NCBI GenBank assembly: GCA_035527255.1
Contig: DATLAW010000185.1
Span: 1 to 11,878 of the forward strand
Origin: Thermohalobaculum sp035527255
GTDB taxonomy: Bacteria > Pseudomonadota > Alphaproteobacteria > Rhodobacterales > Rhodobacteraceae
Direction of reading: 5' to 3'
Length of the DNA stretch: 11,878 nucleotides
A program made the position numbers and the translations under genes. Position 1 is the stretch's first letter. Each line of letters opens with the position of its first letter. Below, piece after piece: positions 1 through 7,649 of the stretch. The notes under the pieces are model-generated. The model was not told where the DNA came from and did no database searches. It saw only the letters and a program-made list of their open reading frames with translations.

Positions 1-168
1 CCGTTATAGTTGTCCCCGTATGCGACGCCTGGATAGCCGTATCGCAACTTTTCTTTACCACGAATATCACATTTGGCATACCAGATGCGTGCAACAGCGA
101 GCAAGTTATATTAAGTGCTGGTGAACGCGACAATCCAACGCAACGCGCCAGGGATCGGATAACTAAAA

Positions 169-831
169 ATGGGGCGGTTTTCAGTCTTAAGAATTGCCTC
201 TTTGATTTCGGGGAGTTGTCGGCGCGTATTTGGTGTTCGCTTTGACACGAGTGCGATCCAAAATATTGATAGCCTTGCAGATTTCATTCAGACGCGATCA
301 GCTTACGTCGCCCAGACGTCGCTCTACGGATATCTGAAGACCCGGATGGGTACGCGCTTTCGTGAGGTCTTTGATGATGACAAGTTTCTCCCGTCCATCA
401 ACAAAGCCAAATGGCGAACATATGGCGCCTGTCTGTCCGATCTGACAGTGTTCGCAGCGGCAATAACGGGATCGGAAAACAGGCTGAGCGACATCGAAGT
501 TTCTGACCTGGCCCACAGGTGTTTCAGCGCTTCGGTACAACAGACCTTCAACGACGCCGAAGCTGCCGACGTTCGCGCAGAAGTTGTAGATAGCTTCAAC
601 GCGCGGATCAAACAGACCCTCTGGCCCAACGCTGCGATCGGCGAAAATGCCTTCACGTCCAGCCCGATGGTCTTGCTCGAGTCGGCGCCTATTGCCGATG
701 AGTTCAAAGCGCAGGACGCTGAGATCGTAACCAACTCGATCCGGTTTCGCTGGCGCGATATACGCGAGCAATTGCGCAAGCGCATTGACTGCGATGCGAT
801 TTGCGCGGAATGGCAAGCCGTTGAGCGCTGA
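169..831 (+). CDS. Conserved-looking hypothetical protein, 220 aa
   Basis: I cannot assign a function. The protein is soluble-looking and mostly helical, with no signal peptide and no membrane segment. Its middle part (about residues 45-100) has a dense, conserved-looking core: a YVAQTSLYGYLKTRMGTR stretch, then an acidic FDDDKF motif, then ACLSDLTVFAAA. The C-terminal end is charged (RWRDIREQLRKR). Amino-acid make-up is normal for a real protein, and it beats the 181-codon antisense frame over 298-843, which is rich in Arg and reads as a shadow. The ATG has only a weak Shine-Dalgarno candidate (AGGGA at about 150), too far upstream, so the true start could be elsewhere; an internal ATG lies at residue 60. 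It sits just upstream of the symporter remnant and may be co-transcribed with the symporter, which would be compatible with a role beside transport. That link is inference only. Confidence 0.7.
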   Translation: MGRFSVLRIASLISGSCRRVFGVRFDTSAIQNIDSLADFIQTRSAYVAQTSLYGYLKTRMGTRFREVFDDDKFLPSINKAKWRTYGACLSDLTVFAAAITGSENRLSDIEVSDLAHRCFSASVQQTFNDAEAADVRAEVVDSFNARIKQTLWPNAAIGENAFTSSPMVLLESAPIADEFKAQDAEIVTNSIRFRWRDIREQLRKRIDCDAICAEWQAVER

Positions 832-838
832 ACGCCAG

Positions 839-873
839 CTCAATTGAGATTTGGGCTCAATTGAGATTTTGGG
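839..873. repeat. Tandem copy of a 10-bp palindrome unit
   Basis: The perfect palindrome CTCAATTGAG occurs at 839-848 and again at 856-865. Each copy is followed by ATTT(T)GGG, giving two units of 17 and 18 bp that differ by one T. The pair lies 7 bases after the stop of the 220-aa gene and about 35 bases before the surviving end of the DUF4212 gene, so it sits at the presumed breakpoint. It could be a recombination scar or a pair of operator half-sites for the symporter. The sequence does not decide between them. Confidence 0.6.
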
Positions 874-908
874 TCACAGGTTGACGGCATAGCGGTGAAC
901 GATACAGT

Positions 909-1007
909 GATGCGCAAGGGTCGCTGATGGTGTTCGTTGCGCTGACCATTTGGTTCGCGGACCGGCAAAACGCGATCGATGCAGAATTCGGCGCGGCCAA
1001 TGATTGA
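909..1007 (+). pseudogene. C-terminal remnant of DUF4212 small symporter subunit
   Basis: In this frame the translation reads DAQGSLMVFVALTIWF followed by a charged tail (ADRQNAIDAEFGAAND), then TGA at 1005-1007. This matches the end of DUF4212 / TIGR03647 proteins: a conserved Q-G-S-(L/I)-x-V-F-V second membrane helix followed by a short R-x-N-x-(L/I)-D-x-E-(F/Y)-G tail. Family members are about 80-100 residues with two helices. Here an in-frame stop lies at 882-884, and no other frame between 840 and 912 reads like the missing first helix, so this is a truncation and not a frameshift. An internal ATG at 927 could still give a 26-residue peptide. It sits immediately before the large symporter subunit, exactly where the intact gene is expected. 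Confidence 0.75.
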
Positions 1008-1021
1008 GCGGGGAACAGAAT

Positions 1022-2890
1022 ATGGCTTTGAAGGGTGACTTCACCGACAATCTAGGCCGGATCTACGGCATCTATGTTGGTGGCTTCGCGGTCTTCGTGA
1101 TCTCGATGGCAATTCTCGAGCAGGTCGGGTTGCCGCCGAGATTCATCCTGTGGGCCTATATGGCCATGACCATCGCGGTTTATGCCTTCATTGGCATCAT
1201 GACCCGGACCAGCCAGATCTCGGAATACTATGTCGCCGGGCGCAGCGTGCCCGCAATCTACAACGGCATGGCGACCGGTGCCGACTGGATGTCGGGGGCC
1301 AGCTTCGTCGGCATGGCGGGCTCGCTCTATGTGCTCGGCTATGACGGCCTGGCCTTCGTGCTCGGCTGGACCGGCGGCTATGTGCTGGTGGCGGTGCTGC
1401 TGGCGCCTTACCTGCGCAAGTTCGGCGCCTATACGGTGCCCGATTTCCTCGGCACCCGCTACGGCGGCAACCTGCCGCGGCTGCTGGGTATTATCGTGTT
1501 GTTCTGCGCCTCGTTCACCTATGTAACGGCGCAGGTCTACGCCTCGGGCATTATCGCCTCGCGATTCCTCGGCATCGATTTCCAGATCGCGGTCTGGTGC
1601 GGTCTTGCCGGCATCCTGGTGTGCTCGATGCTGGGTGGAATGCGGGCGGTGACCTGGACCCAGGTTGCCCAGTACATCATCCTGATCGTCGCTTATCTGG
1701 TTCCGGCGATCTGGATGTCGTGGGTGACGACAGGCGTGCCGGTCCCGCAGATCATGTATGGCTCGATCCTTGGCGATATCGCAACGATGGAGCAGGCGCT
1801 CGGCGTCGCCGCGAAAGACTTCCACTCGCTGCCATTCGACGGGAACGGGTTATGGAGCATTGAAGCCCGCGACTTCTTCTTCCTGATCCTGTGTCTGATG
1901 ATCGGGACGGCGTCGCTGCCGCATATCCTGATGCGTTACTTCACCACGCCAACCGTGCGCGAGGCGCGCAAATCGGTGGCATGGTCGCTGTTCTTCATCT
2001 TCCTGCTTTACTTCACCGCCCCGGCTTATGCCGCCTTTGCCAAATTCAACGTCATGAGCATGTTCGTGGACGATCTCGGCGCCGCGATCCCGTTCGCCTA
2101 TGACGCGATCCCGCAATGGATGTACAAATGGGGCAATATCGACGGCAACGCGCTGATCAAGATCTGCGGCGTCGCCGTCACCGACCAGGCCGCGGTGATG
2201 GCAGCCTGTGGGGCCGAAAAGACGGCCGGGTTCAGCTTCTCCGATCTGACTTTGGGGGCTGACATGATCGTGCTGTCGACGCCCGAGATCGCCGGTATGC
2301 CCTATTTCGTGATCGGCTTGGTCGGCGCCGGCGGTTTTGCCGCAGCACTTTCGACCGCGGACGGGTTGCTGCTGGCCATCGCCAACGCGCTCAGCCATGA
2401 TATCTACTACAAGATGATCGACCCCAACGCCGATACCAGAAAGCGGCTGTTCGTTGCCAAGGCCCTCCTGCTGATGGTCGCGGCGCTGGCGGCCTACACG
2501 GCTTCGACCAAACCATCCGACATCCTGTCGATGGTGGCCTGGGCGTTCTCGATTGCCGGGGCCGGCCTGTTCGCGCCGCTGGTGCTCGGGGTTTGGGACC
2601 AGCGGACCAATCGGGCCGGGGCGATCTGCGGCATGATTGCCGGATTTGGCCTGACGATGCTCTACCTGGTCGGCAACGTCTATGGCTTCGACTTGGTGAA
2701 GGGTAACGGCGACGAGATCAGCTGGTTCGCCGTCAAGTCGATCTCGGCCGGCATCTTCGGCATCCCGGTGGCCTTCATCGTCACCTTCGTGGTGTCGCGA
2801 TTAACGCTGGAGCCAAGCGGCGAGATGCAGGACTTCGTCCGTCGCCTGCGCGTCCCGCGGGGCGGACAGATGATGGAGCAGACGCACTGA
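1022..2890 (+). CDS. Sodium:solute symporter, VC_2705-type large subunit
   Basis: A 622-residue inner-membrane protein of the solute:sodium symporter (SSS) family, expected to couple sodium entry to uptake of a small organic solute. The closest well-known relatives are acetate/monocarboxylate permeases such as ActP, but the substrate cannot be read here. It has many hydrophobic helices along its length. The subfamily-typical GADWMSGASFVGMAG stretch follows the first helices at about residue 83, and FLGTRYGG lies near 145. A late helix carries the SSS signature (AAALSTADGLLLAIANALSHD, near 440-460). A hydrophilic insert between helices at about 350-425 is typical of the VC_2705 subfamily (TIGR03648). 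I chose ATG 1022 because GGGGA lies about 7 bases upstream; a longer TTG start at 1004 would overlap the DUF4212 stop. Its usual small partner, directly upstream, is truncated, so either this subunit works alone or the system is impaired. Confidence 0.9.
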   Translation: MALKGDFTDNLGRIYGIYVGGFAVFVISMAILEQVGLPPRFILWAYMAMTIAVYAFIGIMTRTSQISEYYVAGRSVPAIYNGMATGADWMSGASFVGMAGSLYVLGYDGLAFVLGWTGGYVLVAVLLAPYLRKFGAYTVPDFLGTRYGGNLPRLLGIIVLFCASFTYVTAQVYASGIIASRFLGIDFQIAVWCGLAGILVCSMLGGMRAVTWTQVAQYIILIVAYLVPAIWMSWVTTGVPVPQIMYGSILGDIATMEQALGVAAKDFHSLPFDGNGLWSIEARDFFFLILCLMIGTASLPHILMRYFTTPTVREARKSVAWSLFFIFLLYFTAPAYAAFAKFNVMSMFVDDLGAAIPFAYDAIPQWMYKWGNIDGNALIKICGVAVTDQAAVMAACGAEKTAGFSFSDLTLGADMIVLSTPEIAGMPYFVIGLVGAGGFAAALSTADGLLLAIANALSHDIYYKMIDPNADTRKRLFVAKALLLMVAALAAYTASTKPSDILSMVAWAFSIAGAGLFAPLVLGVWDQRTNRAGAICGMIAGFGLTMLYLVGNVYGFDLVKGNGDEISWFAVKSISAGIFGIPVAFIVTFVVSRLTLEPSGEMQDFVRRLRVPRGGQMMEQTH

Positions 2891-2968
2891 TCAACAACGG
2901 ATCGGCTTCGGCGCAGGGTTTTTGGGGCAGGGCTGTCGGGCGCTGCGCATTTTAGCTTGGGGCCATCG

Positions 2969-3391
2969 ATGGACAAACTCAGTCTCCGGGCGATCCTGAT
3001 TCTTATCGGCGCCTTCGTTCTGTGCTTCGCTGTCTTCGCGACCCAAGGCGTGCCCTTTGCGGAAGGCAGCGAGCCGGTCGCCTCGAACATTCTCGCGACC
3101 TGGGTATCGGGCGCCTATGCGCTGACCTCACTCGCGGCGATCGTTCTGGCGCGTGCGGTCCTCGGCCTGTTCGTCGACTTCTCGCGCCCGATCGTATTTT
3201 TCCAGGCCCTCGCCGGCGTCACCGACCCGTTTCTGGCGCTGTTTGAGCCGATCACTCCAGGATTTCTTCACCCAGCCTCGCGGCCATTCTACGCGGCCTT
3301 TTGCTTGTTCTTCATCAAGATGCTGATCTTCGGGGCGTTCGGGGCGCCGTCGCCAATGTTGTTGTTGGCCCTGTGGTTTGCGCTGAGTTGA
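2969..3391 (+). CDS. Small YggT-like integral membrane protein
   Basis: A 140-residue protein with three or four hydrophobic segments: about residues 7-25, 44-68, a less hydrophobic stretch near 80, and 106-135. The region from LARAVLGLFVDFSRPIV through TDPFLALFEPITP to the next helix resembles the YggT family pattern: a helix ending in Arg, a short loop, a (T/D)-(E/D)-P-x-L-x-x-(F/L) motif, a proline-containing loop, then another helix. YggT proteins have been linked to membrane and osmotic functions and are often not characterised. ATG 2969 is preferred over TTG 2957 because GGGG lies 6 bases upstream of the ATG. It begins 78 bases after the symporter stop on the same strand, so co-transcription is plausible. 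The family call is by eye and moderate; 'membrane protein' is safe. Confidence 0.65.
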   Translation: MDKLSLRAILILIGAFVLCFAVFATQGVPFAEGSEPVASNILATWVSGAYALTSLAAIVLARAVLGLFVDFSRPIVFFQALAGVTDPFLALFEPITPGFLHPASRPFYAAFCLFFIKMLIFGAFGAPSPMLLLALWFALS

Positions 3392-3420
3392 TAGGTCGCC
3401 GCCGCGCCTACCAGTCGGGT

Positions 3421-4722
3421 TTATTCGGCGCTGCTCCCACCCTCCGGCAGGAAGTTGCGAAGCAAGTCATATAGTTCGGACACCACAATCGGCTTGGCCA
3501 GATAGGCATCCATCCCGGCACCCAGCGCCAGTCGGCGGTCGGCGCTGCGGGCATAGTCAGTCAGCGCCACCACCGGCACTGCGCGCCCGGCTCCGCCCGA
3601 TGCCCGCAAACGCCGCACCGCCGCGATCCCGCCCATGCCGGGCATCTGCAGGTCCATCAGGATCAGATCCGCCGGTGCCAGCGCATACCGCTCGAGCAAG
3701 GCTGCCCCGTCGGCGACAAGCTCGACATCGGCCCCAGTTGGCACCAGCACCGCCTTGAGTAGCACCTGGTTCGTCGCAACATCCTCGGCGATCAGAATTC
3801 GTCGACCGGCCAGCAATGGGATAGCGCTGCCGATTTCGCCTGCCGCAGGCTTTGGGCTGGGACCCTCGGCTGACGCGCGCGCGACGCCATGCAGCACATC
3901 CATCAGGCGCCGCCAAGGCATCGATTGGCACGGCAATGCGTCGAACAGCGCCGAATCGTAGCTGGACGATTCAAGCCCACGGGCAACACCGGTCACCACG
4001 ATCCGCGCCCCGGCCAGCCGAGGATCGGCCCGGAAATCCCTTGCCAGAGCGATCGCACTTTCATCCAGCCGGTCGCCGTCGATCAGCAGAAAATCGACGG
4101 ATTGCCCGTTGTCGGCGCGACTTCGGGCCTGTTCCATGGCATTTGCCGGTGGGATGGCGAAGCCAACCTCAAGACCCGCCGCGGCGAATGACGCCCGGAA
4201 TCGCTCGCGGTCGTACAGCACATCGCCCACATGCAGGATGTAGCAGCCATGGAAGCCGTTACCCCATTTCTGTACGATTTGGGGCGCATCCGGGACCGGC
4301 TCGCAAGGCAGCGGGATCAACACCGTCTCGGCACCATCCGATTGCCGCGCGACGGCCGGCCGTGCATTGCCGCCACCGGTCGGCTGTGCCCAGAGATCGG
4401 CCAGCCTGGATTGAGGCATCTCCGTCTCGTCCACCGCGCGGCATACTTCGAGCAGGATCGGCGGATCTCCGTTTTCCCCGTCCGCTTCGCCGCGCCAAAG
4501 GCCGAGCGCGATCTGACCGGTCTGGCCGGCGGTGACGGTCCTGGCCAGGCCACGCCGCAGGTAACCGGACAACGCCAAGCCATCACCCAGCGCCCGACTG
4601 TTCAGCCGGTTGTCGATATGGGCGGAAAGGTCGATCCCGCGCGCGTATGCTTTGACTGCAGCCCCGGAAATTGCCTCGCGCACCAGATGCTCAAGATCGA
4701 TTTCATCTTTGGCGGACGGCAT
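3421..4722 (-). CDS. Receiver-domain protein from a degenerate hybrid kinase
   Basis: A 433-residue cytoplasmic signalling protein. Residues 305-428 form a canonical receiver domain: acidic pair E313-D314, phosphoacceptor D357 in LILMDLQMPGMGG, T388 and K410-P411. Residues 8-100 follow the path of a hybrid-kinase ATPase domain (DLEHLVREA, then LGDGLALSGYL, where kinases have LGDxxRLxQIL). The N-box asparagine is absent and no D-x-G-x-G box is visible, so ATP binding is unlikely. Residues 158-285 look like a second receiver: D215 is kept, but the acidic pair is reduced to G166-D167 and the usual Lys is Met268. No dimerisation/phosphoacceptor histidine domain, sensor domain or membrane helix is present. 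Start at ATG 4722 is supported by GAGAGG 8 bases upstream; a frame extension to 4815 is not needed. It probably receives phosphate from another kinase. It is separated from mutT by 161 bp and may have its own promoter. Confidence 0.85.
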   Translation of the reverse strand: MPSAKDEIDLEHLVREAISGAAVKAYARGIDLSAHIDNRLNSRALGDGLALSGYLRRGLARTVTAGQTGQIALGLWRGEADGENGDPPILLEVCRAVDETEMPQSRLADLWAQPTGGGNARPAVARQSDGAETVLIPLPCEPVPDAPQIVQKWGNGFHGCYILHVGDVLYDRERFRASFAAAGLEVGFAIPPANAMEQARSRADNGQSVDFLLIDGDRLDESAIALARDFRADPRLAGARIVVTGVARGLESSSYDSALFDALPCQSMPWRRLMDVLHGVARASAEGPSPKPAAGEIGSAIPLLAGRRILIAEDVATNQVLLKAVLVPTGADVELVADGAALLERYALAPADLILMDLQMPGMGGIAAVRRLRASGGAGRAVPVVALTDYARSADRRLALGAGMDAYLAKPIVVSELYDLLRNFLPEGGSSAE

Positions 4723-4883
4723 AGGGATAGCCTCTCGATGGTGGCTTGTCTCATTAGTGACGGTTAAAGGAACCACGCGCTGCGCTGCTCGCCCCTGACG
4801 ATATTCGATCGCCAATAGTTAACAAAGTATGAACGCTTTGCACATTCTGGCGGTTTGACCAAGAGGTCTCTGAAAACCATCGC

Positions 4884-5282
4884 TCACAGCCAGTCGCGCA
4901 GGATTGCGACCAGCGGCAGGTCGGCCGGCGGCATCGGATAGTCACCCAGTTCGCGCGCCCGCGCCCAGGTCAGGCGCTGGCCCTCGCGGGGTTGGGCAAT
5001 CCCGGCCCATTTGCGGCAGGCATATAGTGGCATCAGAAGATGGAAGTCCGCATAGGCGTGGCTGGCGAAGGTCAGGGGCGCCAGGCAGTTCTCCCAGGTG
5101 TTGATGCCCAGCTCCTCCTCCAACTCGCGCATCAGGCAATGTTCCGGGGTTTCGCCGGGCTCGACCTTGCCGCCGGGAAATTCCCACAGGCCTGCCATCG
5201 ATTTGCCCTCCGGGCGCTGCGCCAGCAGCACCCGCCCATCGGCGTCGATCAGCGCCACCGCCGCCACGAGAACAAGATTCAC
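4884..5282 (-). CDS. mutT: MutT-type Nudix hydrolase (8-oxo-dGTP diphosphatase-like)
   Basis: A 132-residue Nudix protein. The full Nudix box GX5EX7REUXEEXGU is present at residues 38-60, with G38, E44, R52-E53, E56, E57 and G59. It is preceded by the MutT-typical QRPEGKSMAGLWEFPGG stretch. MutT enzymes remove oxidised dGTP from the nucleotide pool and so prevent mutation, but Nudix specificity cannot be settled from the box alone. Length is normal (MutT about 130). The start is GTG at 5280-5282, whose GTGA overlaps the argJ stop by four bases, so translation is probably coupled to argJ. It is the last gene of the apparent PPIase-argJ-mutT operon. The symbol reflects family-level similarity. 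Confidence 0.88.
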   Translation of the reverse strand: MNLVLVAAVALIDADGRVLLAQRPEGKSMAGLWEFPGGKVEPGETPEHCLMRELEEELGINTWENCLAPLTFASHAYADFHLLMPLYACRKWAGIAQPREGQRLTWARARELGDYPMPPADLPLVAILRDWL

Positions 5283-6649
5283 GAACGATAGTCCGCGTTG
5301 ATCTCGATATATCTATGGGTCAAATCGCAGGTCCAGACCGTTGCCCGGCCTGCGCCGACGCCGACATCGACGGCAATTTCCAGTGCATCGCGCTTCATGT
5401 AGGCGGCGCCGAGCGACTCCGAATAGGCCGGCGAGACCCAGCCATCCTCAGCCACCAGAATATCGCCAAAGCGGATCGACAGCTTGTCGCGGTCCGCCGC
5501 CTCGCCAGATTTTCCAACCGCCATAACCACCCGGCCCCAATTGGGATCCTCGCCGGCGATCGCGGTTTTGACCAGTGGCGAGTTGGCGATGGACAGCCCG
5601 ATCTTGCGCGCCGCTCGGGCGGACTTCGCCCCGGTGACGGTAATCGCGATGATCTTCGAGGCGCCTTCGCCGTCCTTCACCACCTGGATCGCCAGATCGC
5701 GCATCACCTCGCCCAAGGCGCCATGGAAGGCACCGTAGCGCGGGTCACGGCGGCTGGCGATCGGCGCCATCGGGGCCTTGCCGGTTGCCCCCACCAGCAG
5801 TGTGTCCGAGGTCGAGGTATCGCTGTCCACGGTGATCGCGTTGAAGCTCTCGTCGGTCAGCTCGCTAACCGCCGCCTGCAGAACTACCTGATCAATGGCG
5901 GCATCGGTGAAGATGAACACCAGCATTGTCCCCATGTCGGGCGCAATCATGCCGGAGCCCTTGGCGAAACCGGAGATCGTCACCGCCATGCCATCCAGCT
6001 CGACCACAGCACTAGAACCCTTGGGGAAGGTGTCGGTGGTCATGATCGCCCGCGCAGCACCCTCCAGCCCATCCGGCGACAGGGCGGCGGCCAGCTCCGC
6101 CAGCTTGGCAGTGACCCGATCCGCTGGCAGCGGCTCGCCGATCACCCCGGTTGAGGCCATGAACACGTTGCCCGCCGGGGTTCCCAGGACTTTGCCGGTC
6201 GCCTTCATCACCGCCTCGACCGCTTCACGGCCATGCCGCCCGGTGAAGGCATTGGCGTTGCCGGAGTTGACCACGATGGCCAACTTCTTGACGGGTGGTT
6301 TTGCGGCCAGCGCCGCGACCCGCTCCTGGCACCACAGGACCGGCGCCGAACGGGTCTCCGAACGCGTGAAGGTGCCAGCGATCACTGACCCCGCCGCCAG
6401 TTCCGCCAGCATCACGTCAGCGCGATTTTTGTAGCGGACCCCGGCTGCCCCACTGGACAACCGCACCCCATTGACCGGCGGCAAGGTAGGAAACTTGCTG
6501 GGTGCGAGCGGCGAAATCAGCGTTTTCTTGGCAGGGGTGCCGGCCTTTCCAGCGGCTGCCTCCAGCTTTGCGATCTCCGCCGCGATCTCGATCTGCTTGC
6601 GCCGCAACTCAGCCAGATCTTGAGCCGCGTTCGATTTTTTCCCAACCAT
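5279..6649 (-). CDS. argJ: Glutamate N-acetyltransferase / amino-acid acetyltransferase
   Basis: ArgJ moves the acetyl group from N-acetylornithine to glutamate, and in bifunctional forms also uses acetyl-CoA, in the cyclic arginine pathway in the cytoplasm. The family core runs from ISPLAPSKFPTLPPVNGVRL (about residue 45) to the conserved INADYRS end. It includes VVNSGNANAFTG, MASTGVIGEPL, TTDTFPK, the KGSGMIAPDM self-cleavage region and GEDPNWGR. The nucleophile is Thr241; the residue before it is Gly, where Ala is usual. The protein is 456 aa against about 400-415 for the family. The excess is a charged, coiled-coil-like N-terminal extension of about 44 residues. Start at ATG 6649 is supported by GGGGAAG 5 bases upstream; a longer start at 6685 lacks this. 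The gene lies 41 bases after the PPIase and overlaps mutT by 4 bases. Confidence 0.96.
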   Translation of the reverse strand: MVGKKSNAAQDLAELRRKQIEIAAEIAKLEAAAGKAGTPAKKTLISPLAPSKFPTLPPVNGVRLSSGAAGVRYKNRADVMLAELAAGSVIAGTFTRSETRSAPVLWCQERVAALAAKPPVKKLAIVVNSGNANAFTGRHGREAVEAVMKATGKVLGTPAGNVFMASTGVIGEPLPADRVTAKLAELAAALSPDGLEGAARAIMTTDTFPKGSSAVVELDGMAVTISGFAKGSGMIAPDMGTMLVFIFTDAAIDQVVLQAAVSELTDESFNAITVDSDTSTSDTLLVGATGKAPMAPIASRRDPRYGAFHGALGEVMRDLAIQVVKDGEGASKIIAITVTGAKSARAARKIGLSIANSPLVKTAIAGEDPNWGRVVMAVGKSGEAADRDKLSIRFGDILVAEDGWVSPAYSESLGAAYMKRDALEIAVDVGVGAGRATVWTCDLTHRYIEINADYRS

Positions 6650-6690
6650 GTCATCTTCCCCTTGATCCGCGCCCCCTTGATCCACGCAGT

Positions 6691-7602
6691 TTATTCGGCG
6701 GCGTCCAGCATCGCGTCTTCGCGGATCGATTGCGGTGGCAAAGGCGGCTCCGTTCTGACAATGGTGGCCTGGCTCCGGAGTTCCTCGACGATGGCGAGCT
6801 GCGCCTGCTGCATCGCCTCGCCCAACAGTTCATTTTGCACCTGATCCAGCGCCGGCGCCGGGCGGTCGCGACGCTCCTCCAGCTTGATGATATGCCAGCC
6901 GAACGGGGTCTGAACCGGGGCGCTTGTGGTACCCGGCTCCATGGCGAAGGCCGCATCGGCAAACTCGGGCACCATGTCGGATTTCACGAACCAACCCAGA
7001 TCGCCGCCCTTGCTGGCGGTTCCGTCGGTCCCATGCTCTGCCGCCAAAGCCACGAAGTCGGCGCCGCCATCAAGTTGTGCTTTCAACTCGGCGGCCTTCT
7101 CCTCGGCTTCGACCAGGATATGCGCGGCCCGGACTTCCTGCTCCGGCGGGGCATCGAGGTAACGCTCCTTGTACAGCGCCTCGACCACTTCCGGGGACGC
7201 CCGGGTCGAAACTTCGCGCCGCAGATAGGCGTCGGCCAGGATCGCGCGCTGCTGGTTCAACAGGTTCAGTGCCACCGCCGGGCGCTTGTCCAGGCCTGCC
7301 GTTCGGGCAGCTTCGGCCAACAGCATCTGATCGATTATCTGGTCGACAATGCCGCTGAACAGTACCTCGTCAGGCAATGACTGATACTGTTCCGGAAGTG
7401 CTCGGCGGATCGCGATCAACTCACCCAGCGTCAAGGTGACCCCGTTGACCTCGGCCAAGGCCGATCCCACCGCGTATCCACCTGCATATTCGGTTGCGGG
7501 AGCTACCGGCTCGGTTGTCTGAGCCAATCCGAGGGGACCTGAAAGTATCAGGCCCAGTGGGACAAGACCGAGTGCGGCCGTAGCGACAATTTTCAATTTC
7601 AC
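6691..7602 (-). CDS. Exported parvulin-type peptidyl-prolyl isomerase
   Basis: A 303-residue protein with an N-terminal signal peptide (KLK, then a hydrophobic run to about residue 26, likely cleavage near LGLAQ), so it should act in the periplasm as a folding helper for exported proteins. Residues 50-150 form a helical SurA/PrsA-like N-terminal part. The parvulin (PpiC) domain spans about 155-245, with the expected RAAHILV start (H161), a GGDLGWF turn and the PFGWHIIKLEE end (H237). No membrane anchor follows the signal peptide and no lipobox cysteine is seen. The start is GTG 7602, with AGGAGAG 6 bases upstream. It leads the likely operon with argJ and mutT and is divergent from secA, so an export-folding gene sits back to back with the export motor. 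Confidence 0.92.
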   Translation of the reverse strand: MKLKIVATAALGLVPLGLILSGPLGLAQTTEPVAPATEYAGGYAVGSALAEVNGVTLTLGELIAIRRALPEQYQSLPDEVLFSGIVDQIIDQMLLAEAARTAGLDKRPAVALNLLNQQRAILADAYLRREVSTRASPEVVEALYKERYLDAPPEQEVRAAHILVEAEEKAAELKAQLDGGADFVALAAEHGTDGTASKGGDLGWFVKSDMVPEFADAAFAMEPGTTSAPVQTPFGWHIIKLEERRDRPAPALDQVQNELLGEAMQQAQLAIVEELRSQATIVRTEPPLPPQSIREDAMLDAAE

Positions 7603-7649
7603 GAAAGGCTCTCCTTGTTTCTTTGACTTCAGTCTTTAGGCAGGGGGCG

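Noticed and set aside
1..168. Possible gene ends at the left edge: a plus frame open from base 2 to a stop at 122-124, and a minus frame starting at ATG 79 and running off the edge
   Set aside because: Both are short, neither has a ribosome site or recognisable motif, and the plus frame is rich in Trp, His, Tyr and Cys as in non-coding sequence. A TATATT at 107-112 lacks a properly spaced -35.
298..843. 181-codon open frame antisense to the 220-aa gene
   Set aside because: Arg-rich with no recognisable motif; the plus-strand frame over the same bases has a far more natural protein composition and a patterned core.
1052..1825. 257-codon open frame antisense to the symporter
   Set aside because: Arg/His/Asp-rich shadow composition; the symporter on the other strand is unmistakable.
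2911..2948. GCGCAG / CTGCGC inverted repeat between the symporter and the YggT-like gene
   Set aside because: Only 6-bp arms with a 26-base loop and no T-run; not a convincing terminator.
4723..4883. Gap between mutT and the receiver protein examined for a promoter
   Set aside because: AT-richer than its flanks, with TTGTTA-like boxes, but no -35/-10 pair at proper spacing that I would defend.
5315..6154. 279-codon open frame antisense to argJ
   Set aside because: His/Arg/Gly-rich shadow of a clearly conserved gene.
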